This document shows positions 1-8,613 of a stretch of 64,000 bases of DNA, piece by piece. The position numbers and the translations under genes were made by a program. The stretch is from Burkholderiaceae bacterium. Lineage in GTDB: Bacteria; Pseudomonadota; Gammaproteobacteria; Burkholderiales; Burkholderiaceae_C. How positions within the stretch are numbered: the first letter of the stretch is position 1; each line of letters opens with the position of its first letter. Location of the stretch: the NCBI GenBank assembly GCA_016790575.1, contig JAEUOU010000010.1:186001-250000 (forward strand), written 5' to 3'. The notes below the pieces were generated by a model, which saw only the letters and a program-made list of their open reading frames with translations, ran no database searches and was not told the origin of the DNA.

Positions 1-1
1 G

Positions 2-616
2 CAGTTCCGGCCGGAAGAACTCGCCACCGAAGCCGCGTTCCGCGACCGGCCCCAACAGGTCTGGGACTGGTACGCCAGCCGCCGCGCCGCAGTGGCGGGG
101 GTGGAGCCCAACGCCGGCCATCGCGCGCTGGCCACCTTCCAGGCCCGCGAGCCGGGCCGCCTGACGCTGATCACCCAGAACGTCGACGGTCTGCACCAGG
201 CCGCCGGCAGCCCTGGCGTGCTGGCGCTGCACGGCAATCTGGCCGAAGACCGCTGGCTGGACAGCCCGCGCGCCTGCTGCGACGCCAGCGTGGCCGCTGG
301 CACCCTGACAGACGCCTGTCCGCCGGCCTGCCCGGCGTGTGGCAACCTGCGCCGCCCCGCGGTGGTCTGGTTTGGTGAATTCCTTCCCGAGCAGGCACTA
401 CGCGACGCCGAAACCGCCGCCCGGACCTGTGCGCTGATGCTGGTGGTGGGCACCTCGGGCGCGGTCTACCCGGCGGCCGGCCTGGCCTTCACTGCCCACC
501 AGGCCGGCGCGCGGGTGGTGGTGGTCAACCCCGAGCCGAGCGAACTCGACCCCGTGGCCGATGTGGTGCTGCGCGGCACGGCGGCCACGCTGCTGCCGGC
601 CCTGCTGGCGCCCTGA
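2..616 (+). CDS. cobB: Sir2-family NAD-dependent protein deacylase (5' partial)
   Basis: Sirtuins remove acyl groups from protein lysines using NAD+ and act in the cytoplasm. The reading frame is open from base 2, so the start lies upstream of the window. Visible family motifs, in order, are PNAGHRAL, the TQNVDGLH nucleotide-binding/catalytic stretch, LHGNL with the general-base histidine, a zinc-binding CPAC pair, RPAVVWFGEFLP, VGTSGAVYPAAGL and VVVNPE. The first zinc cysteine pair is not a clean CxxC (a CC lies near base 280). The gene is followed after 33 bp by a small lipoprotein gene on the same strand. A fragment resembling its RPAVVWFGEFLP segment recurs near 3140-3180. Confidence 0.9.
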   Translation, partial: QFRPEELATEAAFRDRPQQVWDWYASRRAAVAGVEPNAGHRALATFQAREPGRLTLITQNVDGLHQAAGSPGVLALHGNLAEDRWLDSPRACCDASVAAGTLTDACPPACPACGNLRRPAVVWFGEFLPEQALRDAETAARTCALMLVVGTSGAVYPAAGLAFTAHQAGARVVVVNPEPSELDPVADVVLRGTAATLLPALLAP

Positions 617-649
617 AACCCTTTCTTCACCCGTGGAATTGCAACCAAA

Positions 650-991
650 ATGAGAGCAAACAAACACCTGTTCACGATGGGTATCGCGTTATTTTTGCTG
701 TCAGCCTGCACCCAGGAGCAGCAGAACAAGATCAGCCGCGACATCCAGAACTGGACCGGCACCAACGGCGTGATGGAAATCTACGCCGGTGACAAAGTGG
801 TGCGCCGCTTTCTGAAGGTGGACAAGGTCAGCACCGCGCTGGGCACAGACGACGGCAAGCCCCGCGCCTACCGCTTCGGGTACGGCGTGCTCGACGAAAA
901 CCTGAACTTCCAGGTCGATCCGACCGAAAAGAAGGTGTACTTTGAGGTCAGCGATTTCGCGACCTACGTGTTCTTCGAAAATCCGCGCTGA
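650..991 (+). CDS. small hypothetical lipoprotein, 113 aa
   Basis: The N-terminus has a short signal sequence ending in a lipobox (LLSAC, cysteine about residue 20), so the product is probably an outer- or inner-membrane lipoprotein. The mature part is charged and has no domain I recognise. It contains the stretch GVMEIYAGDKVVRRFLKVDK, which is repeated almost unchanged in a second copy at about 3230-3476. It sits 33 bp downstream of the sirtuin gene and may be cotranscribed with it. The function is unknown. Confidence 0.8.
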   Translation: MRANKHLFTMGIALFLLSACTQEQQNKISRDIQNWTGTNGVMEIYAGDKVVRRFLKVDKVSTALGTDDGKPRAYRFGYGVLDENLNFQVDPTEKKVYFEVSDFATYVFFENPR

Positions 992-1129
992 AGCGCCTCT
1001 TCCGGGCCAAAGACCCCCCCGAGTTTGACCCGGGACTTCACGCGATCCGAGTGACCGGTTGCCAGGCTGAGCCCGATGCAAGGCTGACTTCCAAGACCGG
1101 GTCAACCGAAAACTACGAGGCTGATTCGT

Positions 1130-2278
1130 TTACCGTATAAACCGACCACTCGCCCCGATAATCGTGAGTTCCACGTATCTGGAGCCTTGCCGAGAGTCTT
1201 TCGAAAAATTCACTCCAAATTCGCCAAGGTTGAATCCTGAGATGTTCTCGGCAGCACTGATGAATCTTTGGCGCGTCAGCTCTTTCCCGGATCTTCGTAG
1301 CGCCTCCACCAGTACGCGCGCATTTATATAGCTTTCGAAGCTTACGAACGAATATTCGGTCACTCCGATGTTGTGCATCGCAGCACGGTATTCCTTGGCC
1401 AACGGGCTGGCATGACTCCAGGGAAAAGGAACCACCGACGCAACAACTGTTCCCACTCCGTCTTTTCCAAGTGCTTTAATATTCGATTGAGCACCCATTA
1501 CCGACAGGGTGTAAAATTGAGCGCCTTTTGCAATGCGGTTGTAAGCTTTGATAAGCTCGTTCGTTGCCCGGCCGGCTGTAATGAGGATAATGGCGTTTGG
1601 CCGTGACTTGGCGATATGGCTCGCGGCCTCGTTGGCGTCAGAGGCGTCCGTCTTGATTGACGCATTCGCCCACGGTTTGATTCCGCGTGCATTCATCGAT
1701 GATTCAACTGCGGCAAGGCCCTCCTTGCCGAAGCTGTTTTCCTGACTGACCACGGCAATACGGCTTACGCCAATGGTCTGCAGGTGCCGCACCAGTTTTT
1801 CTATTTCATCCCGATAACCTGCGCGGATGTTGAAAACATTCGCCCGGAAGGGCGTCCGTACGATTTCAGCCCCTGTCAACGGCGAAAATAATGGGATACC
1901 CGTCTTGTCAATCAGCGGCATGACGGCGGCGCTGTTGGGCGTACCCATGATATTGAGCAATGCAAAAACCTTATCCTGCTCCAGAAGGCGTTCAACGTTT
2001 TTAAAGGTATTGGCTGGCACGTAGCCGTCATCAAGCGTTACGAGACGGATTTTTCTGCCATTTATGCCTCCTTTTTCGTTCAACGCTTCAATGTATGCTC
2101 GTGAACCGTTCGAAATTTCCACACCCAGTTCAGCCAGGGGTCCAGTCAAGCCCAGTGATTGACCGATCACTATCTCCGATTCGCTGACCCCTGATTCTGT
2201 CGGCATCGCATACGCGCCGGACATACCCAAGGCCACGGAGATAATAAAACCGATAAAGATGCGCAGGGATATCGCCAT
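1130..2278 (-). CDS. branched-chain-amino-acid-type ABC transporter substrate-binding protein
   Basis: This is a 382-aa periplasmic binding protein of the LivJ/Peripla_BP_6 type. It has an N-terminal signal peptide ending near AYA (about residue 24), then IVIGQSLGLTGPLAELG, an early motif typical of the family, a GGINGRKIRLVTLDDGY segment and a C-terminal lobe. No permease or ATPase genes lie nearby, so it is an orphan that may serve a distant transporter or act as a sensor. It is transcribed divergently from a Crp/Fnr-type regulator 155 bp away. The base composition is clearly lower in GC than the flanking genes, which suggests acquisition. The ligand cannot be told from sequence. Confidence 0.88.
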   Translation of the reverse strand: MAISLRIFIGFIISVALGMSGAYAMPTESGVSESEIVIGQSLGLTGPLAELGVEISNGSRAYIEALNEKGGINGRKIRLVTLDDGYVPANTFKNVERLLEQDKVFALLNIMGTPNSAAVMPLIDKTGIPLFSPLTGAEIVRTPFRANVFNIRAGYRDEIEKLVRHLQTIGVSRIAVVSQENSFGKEGLAAVESSMNARGIKPWANASIKTDASDANEAASHIAKSRPNAIILITAGRATNELIKAYNRIAKGAQFYTLSVMGAQSNIKALGKDGVGTVVASVVPFPWSHASPLAKEYRAAMHNIGVTEYSFVSFESYINARVLVEALRRSGKELTRQRFISAAENISGFNLGEFGVNFSKDSRQGSRYVELTIIGASGRFIR

Positions 2279-2303
2279 GGTGTCGCCTCATAGTTTGAAT
2301 GAG

Positions 2304-2318
2304 GATCGACTGTCGATC
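2304..2318. promoter_or_regulatory. 15-bp perfect palindrome, candidate operator
   Basis: GATCGAC-T-GTCGATC is a perfect inverted repeat in the divergent promoter region. It lies 26 bp before the start of the binding-protein gene and 116 bp before the regulator. The position fits an operator for the adjacent Crp/Fnr-type regulator, but it does not resemble the classic CRP or FNR consensus. Confidence 0.4.
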
Positions 2319-2433
2319 GTTTCGGCCCGCATCGCAATTTATGTCGGCATGGCGGCATCACCTGTCGGCCGATGGACAAGCGCTGTCTTTCAAACGACGC
2401 GCTGATTCTTCGGTTGCACGTTAAGATCACCCA

Positions 2434-3129
2434 ATGATGATCGGAAGAGCATTCGCCCATCAATTTCTGGCGGCCCAGCCTTGGTTTGCAACGGTGCCAG
2501 CAGATCTCCGGGAAAGGATTTTTTCCGAGGTTTCAACGCTGGCGGGTGACAAGAACAATGTTTTGCTTCCTGCCGGTGAAAAGACGAGTGGTTGGTATGC
2601 TGTTCTTTCCGGGCTGGTCAAGCTTCAAAGTTGTTCGACTGATGGTGATTTATCTGTCTTTCTTGGGGTTCCCGCCGGAGAATGGTTCGGAGAAGGCACG
2701 GTATTGAAAGCGGAGGCCCGCCGGTACGATGTGATTGCCTTGCGGGAGACCGAAATTCTTTGCGTTCCGAACGCGTTGTTCAATGAATTGCGCCTGACGA
2801 GTCTTCCGTTCAACTACAGCCTGGTGTCCCAAATGAACCGGCGACTCGGGCAGGCAATGGCGATCATTGAGGCTGGCCGAACGCGTTCTCCTGAACAGCG
2901 GGTCGCGCTCTACCTCGGGCGGCTCTTCTGGGATGGACTCAGAAACATTCGACTTACCCAGGAGGAACTCGCGAACCTCGTCGGGCTCTCGCGTCAGACG
3001 GTGAACAAATCCTTGCACTCCCTTGCGCACCGGGGCCTGGTAAAAGTTGAATTCGGCCGGATTACGGTATTGGACGAATCTGGCCTGGCAGATCATTCGA
3101 TGGGGAAGGCGAGCGGCCCTCAACCTTGA
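2434..3129 (+). CDS. Crp/Fnr family transcriptional regulator
   Basis: The 231-aa protein has an N-terminal cyclic-nucleotide-binding-like beta barrel (about residues 20-125, with GVPAGEWFGEGTVL as the phosphate-binding-cassette-like part). A C-terminal winged helix-turn-helix follows (about 150-220, LTQEELANLVGLSRQTVNKS is the recognition helix region). No cysteine cluster for an Fe-S centre is evident, so an FNR-type oxygen sensor is unlikely. It is divergent from the orphan substrate-binding protein and probably controls it. The gene is lower in GC than the flanks. Its stop codon is immediately followed by a decayed copy of sirtuin/lipoprotein DNA. Confidence 0.88.
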   Translation: MMIGRAFAHQFLAAQPWFATVPADLRERIFSEVSTLAGDKNNVLLPAGEKTSGWYAVLSGLVKLQSCSTDGDLSVFLGVPAGEWFGEGTVLKAEARRYDVIALRETEILCVPNALFNELRLTSLPFNYSLVSQMNRRLGQAMAIIEAGRTRSPEQRVALYLGRLFWDGLRNIRLTQEELANLVGLSRQTVNKSLHSLAHRGLVKVEFGRITVLDESGLADHSMGKASGPQP

Positions 3130-3476
3130 CATCGACCCGCCCGCACTGGTCTGGTCCGGCGAATTTCTGCCCTGGCAGGTGCCGAGCGGCCCCGGAGCAG
3201 CTGCCGGACAACGCAAGCAGCCGTGACATCCGGAACTGGACCGACACCAGCGGCGTGATGGAAATCTACGCCGGTGACAAGGTGGTGCGCCGCTTTCTGA
3301 AGGTGGACAAGGTCAGCACCGCGCTGGGTACGGACGACGGCAAGCCCCGCGCCTACCGCTTCGGGTACGGCGTGCTCGACGAAAACCTGAACTTCCAGGT
3401 CGACCCGACCGAAAAGAAGGTGTACTTTGAGGTCAGCGATTTCGCGACCTGCTTGTTTTTCGAGAATCCGCGCTGA
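3130..3476 (+). pseudogene. partial duplicate of the sirtuin/lipoprotein region
   Basis: The first 40-50 bases encode, in one frame, PALVWSGEFLPWQ, which matches RPAVVWFGEFLPEQ of the sirtuin at the window start. From about 3223 the sequence is nearly identical to bases 735-991 of the lipoprotein gene: the last 84 residues differ at about five positions. The copy has lost the signal peptide and lipobox, and most of the sirtuin gene is missing. An open frame running from a TTG at 3126 joins the two parts but looks accidental. A non-functional remnant of a duplication is the simplest reading. Confidence 0.75.
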
Positions 3477-3518
3477 GCGTCGACCGCGCCACCGTCGCGC
3501 ATCCGTTAACTATCGATT

Positions 3519-3560
3519 AGATAGCAAAAAGCGACCTTTTTACGCTGGGTATCGGCACTT
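3519..3560 (+). repeat. interspersed intergenic repeat, copy 1
   Basis: It reads ATAGCAAAAA, then GCGACCTTTTT, then ACGCTGGGTATCGGCACTTTT. It matches eleven other copies in the window and lies between the duplicate remnant and the convergent chromate transporter gene. Orientation plus is defined here as ATAGC-first. Confidence 0.85.
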
Positions 3561-3587
3561 TTCGATAAATTTCGCCGACCGTGGGCC

Positions 3588-4184
3588 TTACACCCAGCCC
3601 AGAACCCCCGCGACCGCCCCGGCGCCCAGCAGCCACAGCAGGTGCACCTTGGTACGCCAGACGATCAGCGCGCTGGCGGCGGTCAGCAGCCACAGAGGCC
3701 AGTCGCGGGCGGGCTGGTTGTGGGTGGCGGTCAGCAGCCAGCCGGTGGCGATCAGCAGCGCAATCACCACCGGCGCCATGCCGGTCTTGAAGGCGCGCAC
3801 CGCGCGCAGCTCGCGGTTGCGGTGCGCCCACTGGGTCGCGCTGTAGGTCAGCACCGACGACGGCAGCAGGATGCCGGCCATGGCAACGCCCACCCCCGCC
3901 AGTCCCAGCACCGCCGCATGCCAGCCTGCACCCAGGCCGCCGCCGGCGTTCAGGCCGACGTTCCAGCCCATCAGCGCCACAAACAGCACGTTCGGGCCGG
4001 GTGCGGCCTGCGCCAGCGCAATCGACGAGGTGAACTGCGCCTCGGTCAGCCAGCGCTGGTCGGTGACGAGGTAGCGGTGCATGTCGGGCGCGGTGGTGAT
4101 GGCGCCGCCCACCGCCAGCAGCGACAGCGTCAGGAAGTGGGTGAACAGGGCCAGCCAGTCCGCGGCGGCGAAACTCAGAGTCAT
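3588..4184 (-). CDS. chrA: chromate transporter, second (C-terminal-type) half
   Basis: ChrA (CHR family) exports chromate across the inner membrane by proton exchange. This 198-aa protein is one CHR domain, with the family signature region LAVGGAITTAPDMHRYLV near residue 22 and a conserved AAPGPNVLF loop near residue 60, plus about five to six membrane segments. The start chosen is the ATG that overlaps the stop of the upstream half (ATGA, 4181-4184), which implies translational coupling. Together the two halves make the two-gene short-chain CHR arrangement instead of one long ChrA. Confidence 0.88.
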   Translation of the reverse strand: MTLSFAAADWLALFTHFLTLSLLAVGGAITTAPDMHRYLVTDQRWLTEAQFTSSIALAQAAPGPNVLFVALMGWNVGLNAGGGLGAGWHAAVLGLAGVGVAMAGILLPSSVLTYSATQWAHRNRELRAVRAFKTGMAPVVIALLIATGWLLTATHNQPARDWPLWLLTAASALIVWRTKVHLLWLLGAGAVAGVLGWV

Positions 4185-4789
4185 GCCGATGCCCCTCCGC
4201 CAGCCGCGCCCAGCTTCACCCAGGCCCACGCGCAGGCCAGACTGCCCAGGCCGAGCAGCACCCAGGCCAGCGGCCAGCGCAGCAGCGCCACCGCGACAAA
4301 AGTGGCGACCGCAAAGCCGATGCACGGGCCCCAGCCCATCGCGTTCTTGCCCAGCGCACCGATGAGTTTCAGGCCGGTGGCGGTGATCAGGCCCGCCGCC
4401 ACCGCGCCCATGCCGCGCAGCGCGCCCTGGGCAGCCGGTGTGTCGGCCACGCCCGCAAACAGCATGGCCACGATGAGCACCACCACCAGCGGTGCGGCCA
4501 ACATGCCGGCCAGCGCCGCCAGCGCGCCCGAAAGCCCCAAACACCGCCCGCCGATCATCATCGACAGGTTCACCACGTTCGGCCCGGGCATGATCTGGGC
4601 CACCGCCCAGTCTTCGACAAACTGCTCGCGCGTCATCCAGCGCTTTTTTTCCACCAGTTCGCGCTGCACCACCGCCAGCACCCCGCCAAAGCCCTGCAGG
4701 GCCAGCCAGGTGAACGACCAGAACAGGTCGGCGTGCGAGCGCGGATGGTTGGGCGCGGATGCGGGGGCGGGCCAGGGGGCAACAGACAT
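4181..4789 (-). CDS. chrA: chromate transporter, first (N-terminal-type) half
   Basis: This 202-aa CHR-domain membrane protein has the conserved QGFGGVLAVVQRELVEKKRW motif near residues 33-52 and a QIMPGPNVVNLSMMIG loop, followed by several hydrophobic segments. It pairs with the overlapping downstream CHR half, and the products probably assemble as a heterodimer. Chromate or another oxyanion is the expected substrate. No chrB-type regulator lies next to it. Confidence 0.88.
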   Translation of the reverse strand: MSVAPWPAPASAPNHPRSHADLFWSFTWLALQGFGGVLAVVQRELVEKKRWMTREQFVEDWAVAQIMPGPNVVNLSMMIGGRCLGLSGALAALAGMLAAPLVVVLIVAMLFAGVADTPAAQGALRGMGAVAAGLITATGLKLIGALGKNAMGWGPCIGFAVATFVAVALLRWPLAWVLLGLGSLACAWAWVKLGAAGGGASA

Positions 4790-4842
4790 GGCGGGATTAT
4801 CCCCGCCGGTCGACAGGGGCCGCGAAACACGCCCTGGCGCGA

Positions 4843-6417
4843 TCAGGCGAGTTCGTCTGCGACGGTAGCGGTTGCTGGCTCAAAGTCCGGCAGCCGAGCC
4901 ATCAGTTCCCCAAAGGAGCGAATGACCTGGATCGAAGCGTCGGTCGTCAATTCAGGCACTTTGGGGTCGATGGCAAACGCCTGGTCACACTGTTTCAACA
5001 TGGCCAGGTCGTTCAGGTTGTCCCCCACCGCCCAGGTCACCGTCACCGCAGGAGGATTGTTGTCAGCCAGAAATCGCCGCAGCACATGACTCTTGCAGAG
5101 GGTGTCCGCGGCCGGACGATCGCCCAGGAATGCCGGGTTGATCCGGAGTTCGCCGGTGCAGACCTCGTTTTGGAACGTGATGGTGTGCGCCATGGCGAAG
5201 TCCGCAAAGATGCGTCGGCGCACGATTTCAGCGCCTACGAAATAGCTGTCGCTGACCACCCCCACAAAAAATCCCCGCCGCTTCATTTCGCGCACGAAAT
5301 CGACCACCCCGGGCCGCAGTTCCAGCTCATGGGCCACCTGCTCGAAGCGTCGTTTGTGCAGGTATTGAAACAAACGCGCAATGTTCTGGGAACGGGTGTC
5401 CGCGTCGCCGCTGCGGTCCAGCATTTGCGCCAGTTGCGCCTCGTTGCCAGCGGCTCGCGCCAGCGCCAGCACGTAACGGTCCGGTGTGACGGTGCCGTCC
5501 ATATCCAGCAGCAAAAGGCGCTGGCGCGATTTGCGCCGCATCAGCACATAGTCGATACCGGCGGCAGCCTGCCGCTGCGATTCGAACATTGCGGCCACCT
5601 GTTCCACATGCAGCCGTCCGGCGCTGCGGGCGCGGTCGAAGATCACACGGCCAATCTCGTTGGCCATCAGGGTCAGGTCGCCCAGCGGCTGGCTGTCGTG
5701 CTCCAGCGAACCGATGTCGACCTCGGCAAGACGGGCGCCGGCGCGGTAAGCATCGATCAACAGACCCACATCCACACCGTAGCCGTCCTCGAAATTGAGG
5801 GTCTGCAGCAAGGATTTGCGCGCCGCGATGATGCCCCCCAGCGGTTGGCCAAAGCCGGCCAGTTCGGGGAAAAAGACCTTCAACATCGGTTTGGCCGTTA
5901 GCTCCGTCACCCGTCCGCCGCCCCGCCCGAAGCGGGCTTTGACGAAATCCGCCTCGTCGCGCAACAGCGGCGCGCACAGATCACTGACGATGGCGCTGCG
6001 CAGTCCGGTGAGATCGCCGTCCATGTAGACCAGCAGCGCCTGGCCGGCTGGGGCGATGCCGTCGCGCATCGAGGCTCCTTTGCCCAGCATACTGCTCGTG
6101 AACACCCGCGCGCCCGCAGCGCGGGCCCGCTCGGCCGTAGCGTCCACCGAGCTGTCGTCAATGACAATCACCTCGGCTGTGGCGGGGTCTGCCAGGGCAT
6201 AGGCCACCACCTCGGCAATGCGCCGTTCTTCGTTCAGGGCCGGAATCACTACCGTGGCACACGCGCGCAAAGGCAGCGCGGACGTCGGACCGGGTAGCAA
6301 CAATGGCTCGGGCACACTCTTGGCAAACCACAACCGGCCCAGCAGCCGGCGACTGCGTGCGGCCAGCCATTGCAACAATCGGGACAACCATGGGGACGCT
6401 GGAGTGGGGGGGGTCAT
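4843..6417 (-). CDS. fused family 2 glycosyltransferase / HAD phosphatase (candidate glucosyl-3-phosphoglycerate synthase-phosphatase)
   Basis: The 524-aa protein has two catalytic domains. Residues about 53-275 form a GT-A glycosyltransferase with VVIPALNEERRI, VIVIDDSSVD and a DGD metal site (133-135), and later elements (GFGQPLGG, GYGVDVGLLIDAY) resembling glucosyl- or mannosyl-3-phosphoglycerate synthases. Residues about 300-510 are a HAD-IB phosphatase with DMDGT (305-309), SDS (389-391) and GDNLND (465-470). Synthase plus phosphatase in one chain would make glucosylglycerate from NDP-sugar and 3-phosphoglycerate, a compatible solute. That reaction is inferred from domain pairing. A good ribosome-binding site (AGGAG) precedes the ATG. 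Confidence 0.8.
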   Translation of the reverse strand: MTPPTPASPWLSRLLQWLAARSRRLLGRLWFAKSVPEPLLLPGPTSALPLRACATVVIPALNEERRIAEVVAYALADPATAEVIVIDDSSVDATAERARAAGARVFTSSMLGKGASMRDGIAPAGQALLVYMDGDLTGLRSAIVSDLCAPLLRDEADFVKARFGRGGGRVTELTAKPMLKVFFPELAGFGQPLGGIIAARKSLLQTLNFEDGYGVDVGLLIDAYRAGARLAEVDIGSLEHDSQPLGDLTLMANEIGRVIFDRARSAGRLHVEQVAAMFESQRQAAAGIDYVLMRRKSRQRLLLLDMDGTVTPDRYVLALARAAGNEAQLAQMLDRSGDADTRSQNIARLFQYLHKRRFEQVAHELELRPGVVDFVREMKRRGFFVGVVSDSYFVGAEIVRRRIFADFAMAHTITFQNEVCTGELRINPAFLGDRPAADTLCKSHVLRRFLADNNPPAVTVTWAVGDNLNDLAMLKQCDQAFAIDPKVPELTTDASIQVIRSFGELMARLPDFEPATATVADELA

Positions 6418-6945
6418 GGCTTTCTCCTGGAACTGACCTCAGACAAGTCGGACCGGTTCGTTCATGGCGCAAACCGGTTTGCCCGCGGCATCGGGGATGC
6501 CGCCGAAGCGCCGACCTCGGCACTGATTGACACACGGGGCGGACGCAGGGGCGACGTGTGTGCAAGGCGGGCCTACACCGGCCTTCAAGCTGGCGGGTGT
6601 CTGCCATTACGACGGGCACCGAGGCCGCGTCATCCGAAATATGGTACCACCCGATTGTTACCAGCCAAAGAACCGGCCATGGTGGCCAGTCATCAGCGCC
6701 GTGCAGTCCGCACCTTATTGTGCAAACCGGCGTGCACCCGCGCAATCAGCGACGCAAACGGGTCTGTCCCGGCCGCGCCAAACCGGCGGGATCTTCTAGA
6801 ACCCCAGAATACGGAGCAAAAAACGTCCTTGTTCCGCGGCGCCCGACACAACCCGAAGCAGCCGCCTCGACCGCAGCAAGGCAGGCCAAGCCGAAGCCGT
6901 GTCTCAATGGCGGCGGCGTGAGGGGTGTGTCCCGCCGGGCCAGGT
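6418..6945. other. 528-bp non-coding stretch
   Basis: I find no convincing gene here. The open frames on either strand have low-complexity arginine/proline-rich translations typical of antisense frames. The stretch must contain the promoter of the glycosyltransferase/phosphatase gene. No clear riboswitch, tRNA or terminator was recognised. Confidence 0.5.
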
Positions 6946-7440
6946 TCACAGTTCGAGTTCCCAGGTCTCGCTGACCAGGTCATGCCCATAGCCGTGATAG
7001 GGCTCGCTGGCCGCGAGCCGGAAGCCTCGGCGGGCGTACAGGGCGCGGGCGGCCAGCAGGTTGGCGTTGGTCCACAGCACCATCTGCCGGTAGCCTTTGG
7101 CGCGGGCAAAAGCCAGGCCGCGATCGGTCAGCTGCGCACCCAGGCCCATGCCCCGGGCCTCGGGCCGCACCAGCACCAGCCGCAGCTGGGCCACCCCCTC
7201 GCTCTTGCGCACCACAAAGGCGCTGCCCAGGCGTTCGGCGCCGCCGGGGGCGGGGCGCTCGGCAATCCAGCCGGCTTCCCAGGCTGGGTCGTGGGTGCGG
7301 ATCATGCCGGCCACGATTTCGGCCACCAGCGCTTCGAATTCGGTGTTCCAGCCGTATTCGTGCGCGTACAGCGCGCCGTGCTGCTCCACCACCCAGCCCA
7401 TGTCGCCGGGTCGGGGGGCACGCAGGGTGATGTCCGTCAC
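6946..7440 (-). CDS. GNAT family N-acetyltransferase
   Basis: The 164-aa protein has the GNAT fold signatures: the acceptor-side strand QLRLVLVRPEARGMGLGAQL, whose RGMGLG matches the acetyl-CoA pyrophosphate loop (Q/RxxGxG), and ALYARRGF near residue 140. The family transfers an acetyl group from acetyl-CoA to an amine; members of this type are often found next to or fused with MarR regulators. The substrate is unknown. The frame starts with GTG at 7440, 10 bp after the stop of the upstream reductase gene, so the two are probably cotranscribed. Confidence 0.85.
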   Translation of the reverse strand: MTDITLRAPRPGDMGWVVEQHGALYAHEYGWNTEFEALVAEIVAGMIRTHDPAWEAGWIAERPAPGGAERLGSAFVVRKSEGVAQLRLVLVRPEARGMGLGAQLTDRGLAFARAKGYRQMVLWTNANLLAARALYARRGFRLAASEPYHGYGHDLVSETWELEL

Positions 7441-7450
7441 GGAGGACCGC

Positions 7451-8194
7451 TCAGAGAGTGATGCCGCCCGATACCTCGATCACCGCGCCGTTGATGTAGC
7501 TGGCTTCGTCACTGGCCAGGAAGGCATAGGCATTGGCAATTTCTTCCGGGCGGCCCAGGCGGCCCAAGGGGATCTTGGCTTCCATACCGTGGATCACCTT
7601 GTCGGGCATGCTCGCCAGAATGGGGGTGGCGATGAATCCCGGAGCCACCGCGTTCACGCGGATGCCCTTGGGGCCCAGCTCGCGGCTCCAGGTTTTGGTG
7701 AAACCGATCACGCCGAACTTGGTGGCCGCGTAGTTGGTCTGGCCGAAATTTCCGTACAGGCCCACCACCGAGCTGGCGTTCAGGATCACGCCACTGCCCT
7801 GGGCGATCAGGCCGTCGGCCACGGCCTGCGCACAGTGAAAGACGCCGCGCAGGTTCACGTCGATCACGCGGTCAAACTGCTCCAGCGTCATCTTTTGCAG
7901 GCGCGCGTCTTGGGTGATGCCGGCGTTGTTGACCAGCACGTCGATGCGGCCGAAGCGCTCTTTCACCGCCGCCACCACCGCGTCCACCATGGTGCGGTCG
8001 GTCACGTCCATGACAAAACCGGCCGCCGTGGCGCCCAGCGCCTGGCACTGCGCCACGGCCGCATCCACACCGGCCTGGCGCATGTCACACACGATGACGG
8101 TGGCGCCTTCGGCGGCAAATTTCAGCGCGGTGGCCAGGCCGATGCCCTGGGCTGCGCCGGTGATGACGGAAATCTTGTTCTCAAGTCGTTTCAT
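7451..8194 (-). CDS. SDR-family 3-oxoacyl-ACP / acetoacetyl-CoA reductase (FabG/PhaB-like)
   Basis: This 247-aa short-chain dehydrogenase reduces a beta-ketoacyl thioester with NAD(P)H. Visible motifs are TGAAQGIG at the cofactor-binding N-terminus (residues 13-20), NNAG at about 90, the catalytic Ser ([10 protein letters not shown]), YAATK (Tyr and Lys) and the carboxy-terminal IEVSGGITL. The family cannot be separated by sequence alone into fatty acid synthesis or polyhydroxyalkanoate supply. No fab or pha genes flank it, which favours a stand-alone role. Confidence 0.88.
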   Translation of the reverse strand: MKRLENKISVITGAAQGIGLATALKFAAEGATVIVCDMRQAGVDAAVAQCQALGATAAGFVMDVTDRTMVDAVVAAVKERFGRIDVLVNNAGITQDARLQKMTLEQFDRVIDVNLRGVFHCAQAVADGLIAQGSGVILNASSVVGLYGNFGQTNYAATKFGVIGFTKTWSRELGPKGIRVNAVAPGFIATPILASMPDKVIHGMEAKIPLGRLGRPEEIANAYAFLASDEASYINGAVIEVSGGITL

Positions 8195-8296
8195 GGTCGT
8201 GTCGGGAAAAAACAGACAAAAATATGGCCGGTCGGGCGTTGTCCCGCCGGCACGGTCGAGTGTAGCCAGCGCAGGCTGGCGCCGGGCTGACGCGCC

Positions 8297-8503
8297 TCAA
8301 GCGCCGGGCACCGCTGCCGCGACCGCCCCGTCCGCCGACACCCGCACCAGCGGCGCGGCGTCGTCGATCCCCCCGGCAAACCCATACACCCCCGCCGCCT
8401 TGGCCGCCTCGATGACCGCATGGGCATCACGGCCGACGGCTTCCAGCTCGGACGGCGGCACGACCATGGCGGCGCGTGGGAAGGAAATGAGGTATCTGGG
8501 CAT
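8297..8503 (-). CDS. YciI-like protein, C-terminally shortened (68 aa)
   Basis: The product begins MPRYLISFPRAAMVVP and continues with EAVGRDAHAVIEAAKAAGVY and FAGGID, matching the first half of YCII/DGPF-type small proteins that are usually about 110-120 aa. It stops after SADGAVAAAVPGA, and I see no continuation in another frame, so the second half is gone. It is either a truncated gene or a short variant. A GGAGG-rich stretch lies upstream. Confidence 0.55.
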   Translation of the reverse strand: MPRYLISFPRAAMVVPPSELEAVGRDAHAVIEAAKAAGVYGFAGGIDDAAPLVRVSADGAVAAAVPGA

Positions 8504-8613
8504 GGTGGAGGGGGGTGGGAAGGGGTGAGGGAATTTTCGGGTGGTTGCGCTCGGGGCTCTCCGGAGCGCAGCGGCCTGGCCTGCGCCAGCGGGCTTCCAT
8601 GGGGCAGCGCCCG

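Noticed and set aside
6700-6770. Possible NtrC or sigma-54 site (TGCACAATAAGGTGC)
   Set aside because: The spacing of the GG and GC elements does not fit a sigma-54 promoter, and no nitrogen gene follows.
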